DNA of 64,000 nucleotides from Gammaproteobacteria bacterium (GTDB lineage Bacteria > Pseudomonadota > Gammaproteobacteria > Eutrophobiales > Eutrophobiaceae), in contig JAURPG010000059.1 in assembly GCA_030835405.1 (NCBI GenBank), positions 1 to 64,000 on the forward strand. The letters run 5' to 3'. The notes under the pieces were generated by a model. It made no database searches. It saw only the letters and a list, made by a program, of their open reading frames with translations, and was not told where the DNA came from. The position numbers were made by a program, and so were the translations under genes. Positions 8,418 through 17,055 of this stretch are shown here, piece after piece. Within the stretch, counting starts at the first letter, position 1; each line of letters opens with the position of its first letter.

Positions 8418-9173
8418 CTATGGAAGCTCTATGACCTTCTCATGCACGGGCTGACCATCAGCTCCCACGGTAATGTGGTACCAGACATTCTTTTCCGGGG
8501 CATCCAGGATGGATGTCGCACTGGAGAGTACAAATGGATAATTGGGGACGATTTCTGAGAGGTCTTCCTTGGAGATCTGCACATCCGTCAAACGAGGCGC
8601 ACTCATCAGTGTTGATACATCAGCAGGCGTAGCAAACCCCAATTCCGGGTTATGGACAATAGAGATATTGATCCACTCATCCGGGGCAGGTTCTGCAGTG
8701 TTCAATAATACTTCCATTGCTTCAGCCACCTTGGCCATGGTCTCATCAGATGAGGCACCTACATCAAGATTCAGGGCATAACCTTCAGGTGTATTTCTTA
8801 AACTGTGTATCTCCCTGGCATAAGCCTCTGAAGCACCCATTGGATGAACATGACTCTCAACGATACCAGGTAGTACCGTTTTACCCAGCAGGTCTACAAC
8901 CTCTGTATCTGGCCCGGCTAAACGTAACATATCTTCATTTGAACCAATGCCGATGATGATTTCATCTCGAACCGCCATGGCCTCGGCAATGGTGCCCGGA
9001 TTGGAGTTCATCTCATGATCGTCCAGGGTGACTATGGTTGCATTGGTGTATACCGTATCTGCAAACTGCAGGACTGCGGAAGGATAATCCTGGGCCTGAA
9101 CTGAGGCATATAGTCCAGATATCAGGAACAGGAATATCCCGGTGATTTTATGATTGCGTGTGAAATTGTTCAT
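8418..9173 (-). CDS. Split amidohydrolase, secreted N-terminal half with HxH metal motif
   Basis: 251 residues. After a signal peptide (1-27, ending S-V-Q-A) it matches the first 220 or so residues of the fused amidohydrolase at 47212-49404: the D-T-V-Y-T-N-A-T-I-V-T-L strand, A-M-A-V-R-D, G-P-D-T-E-V-V-D, then T-V-L-P-G-I-V-E-S-H-V-H-P with the metal-binding H108 and H110. It stops before the barrel is complete, so it cannot be a full amidohydrolase on its own. The ATG at 9173 has GGAGA upstream. It is the first gene of the operon, and four C-half paralogs follow at once. Known for the family: the first HxH strand and the later His and Asp ligands must meet in one barrel. Inferred: the halves assemble in the periplasm. 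Confidence 0.88.
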   Translation of the reverse strand: MNNFTRNHKITGIFLFLISGLYASVQAQDYPSAVLQFADTVYTNATIVTLDDHEMNSNPGTIAEAMAVRDEIIIGIGSNEDMLRLAGPDTEVVDLLGKTVLPGIVESHVHPMGASEAYAREIHSLRNTPEGYALNLDVGASSDETMAKVAEAMEVLLNTAEPAPDEWINISIVHNPELGFATPADVSTLMSAPRLTDVQISKEDLSEIVPNYPFVLSSATSILDAPEKNVWYHITVGADGQPVHEKVIELP

Positions 9174-9443
9174 ATATGTTTCTCCAGTACCATAATGAAT
9201 TTAAAAAATTCTAACTATTGGGGGTCTGTATATAAGAATGCTTATCCTGATACAGCGTGAGTGCAAATGATCTCCCTGGCAATTTGTCCCCCGTTTTTAG
9301 TAACACATAGTCTGTGTCCAATACCCAGATATGTCAATAAATACCGGGAATTTTCACAAATAATGCCAAATTACAAAAACGCGGGATATCTCTAATAAAT
9401 TAGATGCATTTCAGGTCAATTTTTTCCAAAATATTATTACTTA
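9174..9443. promoter_or_regulatory. Promoter region of the split-amidohydrolase operon
   Basis: 270 nt between the N-half gene and the end of the TonB receptor gene, both minus strand. It is AT-rich near 9340-9440. No convincing gene or strong hairpin is seen, and a promoter for the operon starting at 9173 is expected here by position only. Confidence 0.35.
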
Positions 9444-11564
9444 TTAAAAATTCCCGCTGACTGTCAGGGTAATCCTGCGGCCATTAAATCTGGTCCGAAA
9501 TTCCTGTGACTCAACTGCGGATAAGCCCCTGAGCCCGGTATAAAAAGTACGATAACGATTTTGTTTAAACCTCAATAAATTATCGCCAACGATTGAGACC
9601 TTAAATCCTTGCCATCGGGTTGTCTCGATAAAGGCGTCTATTGCAAACCCCTCATTATGAACGTCAAACTCATTCACCTTGAACAGCTGGCGATGGTCCC
9701 TTTCCGCCACGGACCAGCCCCAGGCGACCTTTGCTGCTTCCAGATCCTGTCGAAATTTTAATCTGACAAGATACCGGATATTGTTATTCCCCCCCAACAG
9801 GGAGCGATAGGCATTTACCCCGCCCTGTCCTGATAACACACGACTCTGCCCGGTAACTGGGTCAATAACAGTTGAGTCCTGCCACAACAAGCTCAGATCA
9901 AATTTTGCGCCGGACAGCCCCAACCATTCTAGTGGAATGGTGCCTTCCAGTTCCACGCCCCAACGCCTGCCACTACCTATATTTCCTGGTGCTTCATCCG
10001 TATCGGATAACGGCAAAAGGTCAAGTACATTGGATATCCAGTGATGAAAGGCGATGACCTTAATCACGCTCTCCTGGCCAAAACGCCTTTCATGACTGAG
10101 TTCAGCCACCCAGGTGGCATCAGGCCTTAAATTTGGATTTCCCAATGACAACTCATTGTCTTCAAATACCGTAGTACTGATAAAATCGTCAAAATCCAGC
10201 TGGGCAATCTCTCGTGCCACCCTCGCCTTGGTCTGACCACCATCACCTGAAGAATAGGTCAAGATGGTATGAGGCTTGATAAAGAAAAAATTCCGCTCCT
10301 GTTCAAAATCTCCCGTCTGGGAAATATTTGAAACTTCAGCCCCCAGTCCATAGTCAAGTTCCAGTTGACCGGTGCCCCAGGTGTCTTTGATCAAAAAGTC
10401 TGCCCGAAGCTCTTCCACCAGGGAATTTGAACCGGGGATGTCCACCAACACCGCTCCCATACCCCTGTCTATGGTCTGTTCCAGCGTACCATCTACGGAA
10501 TTATAGGCGCCCTCGATATTGAACTGAATGTTGTGATCTTCAATTCCTGTCCAATCCAGCTCAATTCGGGCAATGGTCTCAGTAGCAACATCGGTAATAT
10601 CGGCTACCCTGGCTAACGTTTGCACACCATCTTCATCGGTGAGAATTCTGGATGTAATTCGCGGTGTGCTATCAAGAAAGAACTGAAAGATTGCTTTCCC
10701 TACCAGAGATGTTGAAAGATTCCTTAATGCATCAGCGCCGATCTCAAATTGCTTGATGGTCATATCATTACCAACGAACTCATGTCGTGGGACTCCACCC
10801 GTCAAAAAAGGTGAAAATTCTGAATCTTCTCTTCTATCCCGGGTTTCATAATGAGTACGAGTATTAAACTGGGTAAGTGTTTGGCCAATAAGGGATGATG
10901 CATTGATTGTAGCAGTCAAATCAATCCCGGTTGCTATCTGCTCAACAGAGCTCTCTTCAAATGGGGTACCATTTCCACCAATAAAGCTATCAGTTCCAGT
11001 TTCCCCGTTGGCTTCGCGTTCTATCCTAACCCCGACGTTATAATCGATCTCATTCCAACGATGAGACAATGAGGTATCGACTCCGGGCTTCAACGGTCCA
11101 TCAGAGTGTTGCCGAACATAGGCGTCCCAGCGTACCACGGGAGGAAGGTCTGCCCTGAGAATAACATTGGCCACCTGTGACTGACCCTGTAAATCTATCC
11201 CCCTGACCTGGCCGCGAATCAGTTCTATCCTGGCCACCTGGTTGGCGGCAATTCTCGCCAGTAGTGCGGAGGGGGTATCTTGTTTTACACTGGGATAAAC
11301 ATCATTAATTAAAATATTACCAACTGCTGCAATAAAACCCCGGTCCGAAGTTCCGTCATCAATTTGAAATCCCGGTAATTGTCTGAGCATGTCCAGCGCA
11401 GTTGCCGGCTGATAACGACGAAAAAATGACGCAGGATATTCAACTAGTAATTCATCCGTTAGGTCAGTATTTGTAAGGCCAGGTCCTGCTGCCCCCTGGG
11501 CCACACATACCACTGACGCTATCAGGCAATAAAACCAGATAACCGGAATTATAAATCGTTGCAT
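9444..11564 (-). CDS. TonB-dependent outer-membrane receptor-like protein
   Basis: 706 residues from the ATG at 11564. A signal peptide (to about residue 24, ending V-A-Q-G-A-A) is followed by a plug-like domain (A-L-D-M-L-R-Q-L-P-G-F-Q-I-D, then V-A-R-I-E-L-I-R-G-Q-V-R-G-I-D) and a long stretch of alternating beta strands ending in V-S-G-N-F, with the terminal aromatic typical of outer-membrane barrels. A classical TonB box is not obvious near the N-terminus. The frame extends upstream to 11657 and overlaps sodC, but that extension spoils the signal peptide. Substrate is unknown; its position above the secreted amidohydrolase array suggests it admits the polymer or conjugate those proteins act on (inference). 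Confidence 0.8.
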   Translation of the reverse strand: MQRFIIPVIWFYCLIASVVCVAQGAAGPGLTNTDLTDELLVEYPASFFRRYQPATALDMLRQLPGFQIDDGTSDRGFIAAVGNILINDVYPSVKQDTPSALLARIAANQVARIELIRGQVRGIDLQGQSQVANVILRADLPPVVRWDAYVRQHSDGPLKPGVDTSLSHRWNEIDYNVGVRIEREANGETGTDSFIGGNGTPFEESSVEQIATGIDLTATINASSLIGQTLTQFNTRTHYETRDRREDSEFSPFLTGGVPRHEFVGNDMTIKQFEIGADALRNLSTSLVGKAIFQFFLDSTPRITSRILTDEDGVQTLARVADITDVATETIARIELDWTGIEDHNIQFNIEGAYNSVDGTLEQTIDRGMGAVLVDIPGSNSLVEELRADFLIKDTWGTGQLELDYGLGAEVSNISQTGDFEQERNFFFIKPHTILTYSSGDGGQTKARVAREIAQLDFDDFISTTVFEDNELSLGNPNLRPDATWVAELSHERRFGQESVIKVIAFHHWISNVLDLLPLSDTDEAPGNIGSGRRWGVELEGTIPLEWLGLSGAKFDLSLLWQDSTVIDPVTGQSRVLSGQGGVNAYRSLLGGNNNIRYLVRLKFRQDLEAAKVAWGWSVAERDHRQLFKVNEFDVHNEGFAIDAFIETTRWQGFKVSIVGDNLLRFKQNRYRTFYTGLRGLSAVESQEFRTRFNGRRITLTVSGNF

Positions 11565-11638
11565 AAATTTGTTCTTTGGATAAGCAAAGGACTGATTGAT
11601 GAAACACCAATCAGCCCTGGGCTTGAATAATGATTCAA

Positions 11639-12148
11639 TTACCTGATGACACCACAATAAGCCCTGCCACCTCCGGGGCTGGAGCCGTAATTATCTTTGC
11701 CCGCATGGACCATTAATGAACGTCCGTCGAGATCAGATAGAGACAGGTGGGGGGCCAGTGAGGGTATGGTTGCGGTACCATCCTGTTCGACAATCAGTAC
11801 CGGGAGGTCGCCCAGATGTCCATCACCATAAGGACCTTTATGAACCCCTTTACCTTCAGGATCATAGTGGGAACCTGCACCCATTCCTGGCGCGCCGTCT
11901 GGGCCTGCGGCACAACTTGGATTTTCATGGACATGCAAACCAATTGGACCCGGCTCCAGGCCGCTTAGATCCGGCTGAATCAACAAGCCATGATTACTGT
12001 CACTAAAACTGACCATACCAATAGATTCTGCCGTCCCCTGGGAGGTCAACCGGTGTACCGTGGCAGACTTACTGGTTTCCTGTGCCACTAATCCGCTGCA
12101 ACCTGTTGCAAGACCCAGACTTATGATAATGAAGTAAATATTTCGCAT
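11639..12148 (-). CDS. sodC: Cu/Zn superoxide dismutase, lipoprotein
   Basis: 169 residues matching bacterial SodC. An N-terminal lipobox (L-A-T-G-C, Cys17) predicts a membrane-anchored periplasmic enzyme. Copper and zinc ligands are in place: G-L-H-V-H-E, the G-S-H-Y-D-P and K-G-V-H-K-G-P-Y-G-D-G-H-L-G-D-L-P block, and L-M-V-H-A-G near the end. The disulfide Cys pair (P-S-C and Y-C-G-V-I) is also present. The C-terminal glycine loop is a little shorter than in E. coli SodC. The enzyme removes superoxide in the periplasm. The ATG at 12148 has AGGAGAT upstream. The stop is 75 nt above the TonB receptor start, so the two may be cotranscribed. Confidence 0.93.
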   Translation of the reverse strand: MRNIYFIIISLGLATGCSGLVAQETSKSATVHRLTSQGTAESIGMVSFSDSNHGLLIQPDLSGLEPGPIGLHVHENPSCAAGPDGAPGMGAGSHYDPEGKGVHKGPYGDGHLGDLPVLIVEQDGTATIPSLAPHLSLSDLDGRSLMVHAGKDNYGSSPGGGRAYCGVIR

Positions 12149-12308
12149 TAATTATCTCCTGTTATAAATCATGATTGCCGCCAGGGACTGAAAACGTATA
12201 GAAACTGAGCTTATACATGCTAGTTCCAACCCGGCACCCTTACGACAGGGTATCATAACGAAATATTGAGGAAAAAAAATGAAACGGCTATGGGACCGAA
12301 CCAGGTTG

Positions 12309-13331
12309 TTATTTACCCCTAGCTTTTAGCGCCGCATCCAGACGCGGATAAACCCGCCTGGTATTTCCTTCAAAAACCTTTCTCTTGTCAGCGTCAGAAA
12401 TATCCAAGGCATCAATATAACGCTTGGTATCATCAAAATAATGTCCAGTTTCAGGATCGATTCCCTTTACTGCGCCAAACATTTCTGATGCGAACAATAT
12501 ATTGTCAATATCAATAACCTCAAATAAGCAATCAATGCCAGGTTGATGATAGACACAGGTATCAAAATACACATTCTTCATGACATGTTCTTTCAGCAGC
12601 GGTTTTTTTAACATATCCGCCAGTCCTCGATACCGCCCCCAATGATAGGGGACCGCGCCACCACCATGGGGTATGACTAACCTGAGTTCTGGAAAATCCT
12701 TAAACAGATCTCCCTGGATAAGCTGCATAAATACTGTTGTATCACCATTCATATAATGCGCACCCGTTGGATGAAAATTGGGATTGCAGGATCCTGATAC
12801 ATGGATCATGGCAGGCACATCCAACTCAATCATTTTTTCATAAAACGGATACCATGACTTGTCAGTCATTGGCATCCCGGTCCACATGCCACCGGAGGCG
12901 TCGGGATTCAGATTACAGCCTACGAAACCCAGTTCGTTGATGCAGCGCTCCAATTCTTCAATAGAATTACTGATGGAAGCACCTGGTGACTGGGGCAACT
13001 GACAAACGCCGATAAAATTATCTGGGTACATGGTAGTAACCCGGTGGATCAAGTCATTACATATCCGGGTCCACGTTTTGGACATCTTCTCATCACCAAT
13101 ATGATGCCCCATTGCCACGGCACGGGGTGAAAAAATGGTCATGTCTGCCCCGCGTTCATGTAATACTTTCAGCTGGTTACCTTCAATACTTTCCCGTATC
13201 TCATCATCGGAAATTTCCGCGAATATCGCTTCGGGTTTTGAAGGGTCTTCAAAATTTGCGATTTGTGCATTCCTGTAATCCATTAGCTGGGCAGGTGCAG
13301 TTGTATAGTGTCCATGACAATCGATAATCAT
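12309..13331 (-). CDS. ligJ: 4-oxalomesaconate hydratase (amidohydrolase_2 family)
   Basis: 340 residues with strong likeness to LigJ of Sphingobium SYK-6. The N-terminal D-C-H-G-H supplies H6 and H8, H177 lies in M-I-H-V-S-G and E283 in A-S-E-M-F-G, which correspond to the zinc ligands described for LigJ. Other family stretches are S-P-R-A-V-A-M-G-H-H-I-G and I-P-H-G-G-G-A-V-P-Y-H-W-G-R. The enzyme hydrates 4-oxalomesaconate to 4-carboxy-4-hydroxy-2-oxoadipate in the cytoplasm, in the 4,5-cleavage route from protocatechuate or gallate. There is no signal peptide. The ATG at 13331 has AGGAAG upstream. The LigK gene ends 24 nt before it on the same strand, so the two steps are encoded in order. 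Ring-cleavage and LigC/LigI genes are not in the window. Confidence 0.9.
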   Translation of the reverse strand: MIIDCHGHYTTAPAQLMDYRNAQIANFEDPSKPEAIFAEISDDEIRESIEGNQLKVLHERGADMTIFSPRAVAMGHHIGDEKMSKTWTRICNDLIHRVTTMYPDNFIGVCQLPQSPGASISNSIEELERCINELGFVGCNLNPDASGGMWTGMPMTDKSWYPFYEKMIELDVPAMIHVSGSCNPNFHPTGAHYMNGDTTVFMQLIQGDLFKDFPELRLVIPHGGGAVPYHWGRYRGLADMLKKPLLKEHVMKNVYFDTCVYHQPGIDCLFEVIDIDNILFASEMFGAVKGIDPETGHYFDDTKRYIDALDISDADKRKVFEGNTRRVYPRLDAALKARGK

Positions 13332-13355
13332 TTTTTTCTTCCTGTATGTTTCTGG

Positions 13356-14036
13356 TTAGTCTCTATCTGGATACTTCAGGCCTTTTTCGGCCAAGGCAGG
13401 GCGCATGTTATTCATGTCCAGACCCAGTTCACCGGCGGCATAGCGTTTCCTGATTCCGGCTTCCTTTTCTTCTCTGGCTTTGGATTTCTTCAATACATCT
13501 TCCGCTTCATCCACCGTGACCACAACAACACCATCGTCATCGGCAATAATAGCATCGCCAGGGTGGATGGTCTGCCCTGCACAAACTACCGGGATATTGA
13601 CACTTCCCAGCGTCTCTTTAACCGTGCCCTGTGCCGAGATACATTTTGACCAAACCGGAAATCCCATCTCTTTTAAATCTGCAATGTCCCTGACCCCGGC
13701 ATCGATTACCAGGGCCTTGACTCCTTTCGACATCAGCAAGGTCGCCAGCAGATCACCAAAATAACCTGCATCGGAGAGAGAGGTAGGGGCAACAACCAGT
13801 ATGTCTCCCGGTTGGCAAACCTCGGCCGCCACATGGATCATCCAGTTGTCGCATGGCGGGACGGATACAGTAACTGCGGTTCCTGATATCCGGGTTCCCG
13901 GGTAAATGGGCCGCATGTAGGGGGCCATCAGACCCTTCCTGCCCTGGGCCTCGTGGATAGTGGCAACACCATAGTTACCCAGATCTTCGATAATATTTTT
14001 TTCTACGCGCGAATATTTTTCAATCACAACAGCCAT
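13356..14036 (-). CDS. ligK: 4-carboxy-4-hydroxy-2-oxoadipate aldolase
   Basis: 226 residues of the RraA-like class II aldolase family, close to LigK/GalC/ProA. Seen are V-A-T-I-H-E-A-Q, P-P-C-D-N-W-M-I-H-V-A, V-V-A-P-T-S, G-Y-F-G-D-L-L-A, the metal/substrate motif G-V-R-D (R116, D117), G-F-P-V-W-S and G-T-V-K-E-T-L-G-S-V-N-I-P-V. Known LigK enzymes split 4-carboxy-4-hydroxy-2-oxoadipate into pyruvate and oxaloacetate and also decarboxylate oxaloacetate. The start at 14036 is preferred over an upstream ATG at 14063 because AGGGAGAT precedes it. The gene lies just before ligJ, 24 nt apart. A 10-bp inverted repeat lies immediately upstream. Confidence 0.9.
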   Translation of the reverse strand: MAVVIEKYSRVEKNIIEDLGNYGVATIHEAQGRKGLMAPYMRPIYPGTRISGTAVTVSVPPCDNWMIHVAAEVCQPGDILVVAPTSLSDAGYFGDLLATLLMSKGVKALVIDAGVRDIADLKEMGFPVWSKCISAQGTVKETLGSVNIPVVCAGQTIHPGDAIIADDDGVVVVTVDEAEDVLKKSKAREEKEAGIRKRYAAGELGLDMNNMRPALAEKGLKYPDRD

Positions 14037-14062
14037 TAATATCTCCCTGATAGATATAAACA

Positions 14063-14100
14063 CAGGGTCAGATAACTATCTAAAGTTTGTTCTGACCCTG
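14063..14100. promoter_or_regulatory. 10-bp perfect inverted repeat upstream of ligK
   Basis: Arms CAGGGTCAGA and TCTGACCCTG flank an 18-nt loop, between the alcohol dehydrogenase stop and the ligK ribosome site. The position fits an attenuator, an RNA-processing hairpin or an operator. There is no T-run on either side, so simple intrinsic termination is unlikely. Confidence 0.5.
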
Positions 14101-14134
14101 CGATTAACGAATTTGAATTACCGGCTTGGGGTTA

Positions 14135-15244
14135 TTATTCCCACGGCATCAATGAAACGTGGATAACACCTTCCATTTCGGTTCCGCCTACGGCCTTGAT
14201 GGCAAGATCAGTATCTTTCAATCCGAACCTGTGGGTGGTAATCATGTCCAGTGGAAACCTGTCTGTGGCCAACTGTTTCATGGCCAGTTCACAGGACAGG
14301 AAGTTATGTCCACGGGCACTCTTGATGGTAATGTATTTATTCGCCACTTTACCGATAGGAAAATCAGGAAAGGTCCCAATCTCACCCTGAATCAACATCG
14401 TGCCACCTTTACGCTTAAGGGCCTCGATGCCTGTCAGGTCAGGCGCGGTACCGGCACCGGCGGTACAATCAAGGGCCACATCGACACCTTCACCACCAGT
14501 GATGTCCTTGATTCTCTCCAGGACATCTTCTTCCTGGACGTTGATAACAAAATCAGCACCCAGTTTTTTTGCCACATCAAGGCGAGCTTTGTCCTTATTG
14601 GTGCCAGTTACAATAATTAAAGATGCACCAGCCTGCTTACAGGCGACCGTCTGTGACAGTCCCTGCTGTCCCGGCCCCTGGATCAATACCCTGGAATCGT
14701 ATTCAACACCGCAATCAAACAATGCCCACTGGATACCATTAGACATGGGAGTAACGATACCCGCCAGTTCTGCAGATACCCCATCCGGGACCTTATGCAG
14801 GACCGTATTCCATGGAAGATACATATACTGAGCAAAACCACCCCAAAGATGCGGGTCACGCTCGGCAGTACTGTAACCAAAGCGCAGTCCTTCCGGGTTT
14901 CGGCGCCAGTCAGTGGCCTTACACAAGCGGTATTCACCCTTGTGACACCATTCACACTGAAAACAAGGGATATAGTGTTCAACAAATACCAGATCACCTT
15001 CCTTGACCCCTTTACGTTGCTGAAATGTCTTCCCGGCCTTGGCAATGTAGCCAATATTTTCATGCCCCATGATTACCGGCCCTTCAATAGGTGGTTTGGC
15101 ATAAAATTTCACGTCGGTACCGCAAATACCCGCCACTTCCATTTTTAGTATTGCGCCTTCATCTGAGATCTCCGGCATGGGGTATTCACGAAATTCTGTT
15201 TGATGAGGTCCAGTACGGACCGCTGCGACCACTTGTTCAGTCAA
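14135..15244 (-). CDS. Zinc-dependent medium-chain alcohol dehydrogenase
   Basis: 369 residues of the MDR superfamily. Catalytic zinc residues are visible (C41 in A-G-I-C-G-T-D, H61-E62 in G-H-E-N), as is the structural-zinc set C94, C97, C100 and C108. The nucleotide-binding fold follows (I-Q-G-P-G-Q-Q-G-L, a G-x-G-x-x-G variant), so NAD(P)-dependent oxidation of an alcohol or polyol is expected in the cytoplasm. The start is TTG at 15244 with AGGAGAT 7 nt upstream. It is the first gene of a minus-strand unit with ligK and ligJ behind an inverted repeat. The substrate cannot be told from sequence. Confidence 0.85.
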   Translation of the reverse strand: MTEQVVAAVRTGPHQTEFREYPMPEISDEGAILKMEVAGICGTDVKFYAKPPIEGPVIMGHENIGYIAKAGKTFQQRKGVKEGDLVFVEHYIPCFQCEWCHKGEYRLCKATDWRRNPEGLRFGYSTAERDPHLWGGFAQYMYLPWNTVLHKVPDGVSAELAGIVTPMSNGIQWALFDCGVEYDSRVLIQGPGQQGLSQTVACKQAGASLIIVTGTNKDKARLDVAKKLGADFVINVQEEDVLERIKDITGGEGVDVALDCTAGAGTAPDLTGIEALKRKGGTMLIQGEIGTFPDFPIGKVANKYITIKSARGHNFLSCELAMKQLATDRFPLDMITTHRFGLKDTDLAIKAVGGTEMEGVIHVSLMPWE

Positions 15245-15476
15245 AGAAGATCTCCTTATATGAAATAATTATTTTAGGTATGTTAAGCAGTAATATTTTA
15301 CTTAAAAATCAATGAAATTTCCAGGTTTAATCTCTAAACGCAGTTTACTCATAAAGAATAAAATGTTAGAATTTTCAGTTATTTCGGTAGACCTAGTGCC
15401 CTGACAGGTCATGTCCTGAAGACAAGATTTCACGAAACGTCCCCGGAGAATTTTCTCAGAATGTTCTGTAATCACT

Positions 15477-16259
15477 TTGACAGTGCACAAGCAAGAAATC
15501 ACCTATTGGCACAATACGAGCAGTGGATCGAAACTTAGGCGGGAGATTGATTTGGAATATTACAGTTTACTAATTCTCGGGGGTTTTGTAGGAATGCAAC
15601 ATGCCCTTGAGGCAGACCACCTGGCGGCAGTCGCAGCCATGAGCGCAGGACGTAGTTCACGCAGGGCCTTGATCCTGAGAGGCAGCCTGTGGGGCCTGGG
15701 GCATACCATCACCCTGGTCACCATTTGTGGTGTGTTACTCATCTGGGGTGGGACTATTTCTCCCTATGTACAATCCTTTCTGGAGATTCTGGTTGCGCTC
15801 ATGATCATCGGTCTGGGGACAAATGTCCTGTATAGACTCTATCAGCAACGCCCACACTTTCACTTTCATCAGCACGATACAGGTGAACACCACCTTCATG
15901 CCCATACCCACCAGAGTGACAGAAAAGAACATCTAAAGGTCAAACACCAGCATGAACATACCGACCTCGGGTTGGGCCGGGCAGTCCTGATAGGCATGAT
16001 GCATGGAACAGCCGGATCGGCTGGTTTGCTGGTGCTGGCTGCAACTGCCAGCTCTCTCATCAGCTCTATTGGTTATGTTATTGCCTTCGGCCTAGGTTCA
16101 ATTATCGGCATGGCAACATTGTCATTTGTTGCATCATACCCAATGCGCTCATTAGAAAGATGTGCAAGTTGGTTAAATAATCTCGCCTTTGCCATTGTAG
16201 GATGTGGTGCAATCGTCATTGGAGTACGGTTATTTACCGAAAACCTTGCAGCACTGTAA
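15477..16259 (+). CDS. NicO/UreH-type nickel-cobalt permease
   Basis: 260 residues with about six membrane segments. The family signature H-A-L-E-A-D-H-L-A-A-V (H42, D47, H48) lies in the first segment, and G-L-G-H-T in the next. A long His-rich cytoplasmic loop (about residues 122-160, many H-x-H repeats) separates it from a second signature, G-M-M-H-G-T-A-G-S-A-G. Known relatives export or import Ni2+/Co2+ or support metalloenzyme maturation. The true start may be the TTG at 15552, which has GGGAGA upstream and begins right at the first membrane helix. It precedes a class II aldolase by 4 nt, so the two are translationally close and the metal may serve a catabolic metalloenzyme (inference). 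Confidence 0.82.
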   Translation: MTVHKQEITYWHNTSSGSKLRREIDLEYYSLLILGGFVGMQHALEADHLAAVAAMSAGRSSRRALILRGSLWGLGHTITLVTICGVLLIWGGTISPYVQSFLEILVALMIIGLGTNVLYRLYQQRPHFHFHQHDTGEHHLHAHTHQSDRKEHLKVKHQHEHTDLGLGRAVLIGMMHGTAGSAGLLVLAATASSLISSIGYVIAFGLGSIIGMATLSFVASYPMRSLERCASWLNNLAFAIVGCGAIVIGVRLFTENLAAL

Positions 16260-16263
16260 TAAG

Positions 16264-16953
16264 ATGATCAGCAATGATCCCAACGTAGAGTCATACCGTA
16301 CGGAACTCATTCAGGCCATCTCTTTACTGGAAAAGCTAGGGATCATCGATTTTAACGGTCATTTCAGCACCCGGTTAAGTGACGGAAACATCCTGATTAA
16401 CACTGGTGCATCTGTCAGGTGTAACCTGACAGACTCGGATTTTGTTATTGTTGATAAACAAGGGAAAATCTCTGAGGGCGACCCGAAACCGCCAGCAGAA
16501 TTACCCTTACATCTGGCGATATATGATTCACGCCCTGATGTGACCTCAGTTGTCCATTGTCATCCAAAGTGGTCAACGCTACTGTCATCTACAGGTCATC
16601 AATACCAAGTCACCATGCCCCAGGGAGCTTTGCTGGGTGACGTACCCATTTTTGATTCGCCCATGTCTGTCAATAACACCAATATTGCCGCCGCCGTGGC
16701 AAAGAAACTTGGCCACGGAAAAGCAGCCCTGCTCAAGGCACATGGCTCGGTCGTCACAGGTAACGACATTCTTGAAGCGACCGTCCTAGCCATTTACCTG
16801 GAACTCAATGCAGAACGCCAGACACAGGGACAACTACTGGGGGCACCATATATTTTCAATCATGAAGAAGCCGAGTACTTAAGAAAAGGTCTGTACAAAA
16901 GAGGCTTGTTTGAGAAATGCTGGAATTTTTATATCGCGAAATTCAACCTTTAA
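16264..16953 (+). CDS. Class II aldolase/adducin family protein
   Basis: 229 residues from ATG 16264. The fold's metal site is visible: E79 in P-P-A-E-L-P, H98 and H100 in V-V-H-C-H-P, and H160 in K-A-H-G-S-V. The family includes fuculose-phosphate and ribulose-phosphate aldolases/epimerases and also hydroxyphthalate decarboxylases; N-terminal G-H-F-S-T-R-L is of the generic type. Because of the Lig and Rieske context a decarboxylase or aldolase of an aromatic intermediate is possible, but no phosphate-binding signature decides it. A longer frame from 16204 overlaps the permease gene and is not preferred. It follows the permease by 4 nt. Confidence 0.8.
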   Translation: MISNDPNVESYRTELIQAISLLEKLGIIDFNGHFSTRLSDGNILINTGASVRCNLTDSDFVIVDKQGKISEGDPKPPAELPLHLAIYDSRPDVTSVVHCHPKWSTLLSSTGHQYQVTMPQGALLGDVPIFDSPMSVNNTNIAAAVAKKLGHGKAALLKAHGSVVTGNDILEATVLAIYLELNAERQTQGQLLGAPYIFNHEEAEYLRKGLYKRGLFEKCWNFYIAKFNL

Positions 16954-17055
16954 TTTATATGTTTAATACTTTCCTCAAACACGAGATGTTGTCTTTGAGC
17001 GATAACGAAACATAAAGACAATAGATCAATTTTGTAAATACGAAGGAGAAATACT

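Noticed and set aside
2656-9173. Four C-half genes considered as pseudogenes of a full-length enzyme
   Set aside because: Each has an intact signal peptide, good ribosome site and conserved motifs with no stops, which decay would not produce four times.
12279-12329. Tiny plus-strand ORF of 16 codons with a GAGGA upstream
   Set aside because: Overlaps the 3' end of ligJ antisense, has no recognisable features and is short enough to occur by chance.
15245-15476. Possible small gene between the alcohol dehydrogenase and NicO permease
   Set aside because: The only frame, on the minus strand at 15302-15502, overlaps the permease start and lacks a ribosome site.
15834-15959. His-rich tract in the NicO protein considered as a sequencing artefact
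   Set aside because: Frame stays open and similar loops are normal in this permease family.
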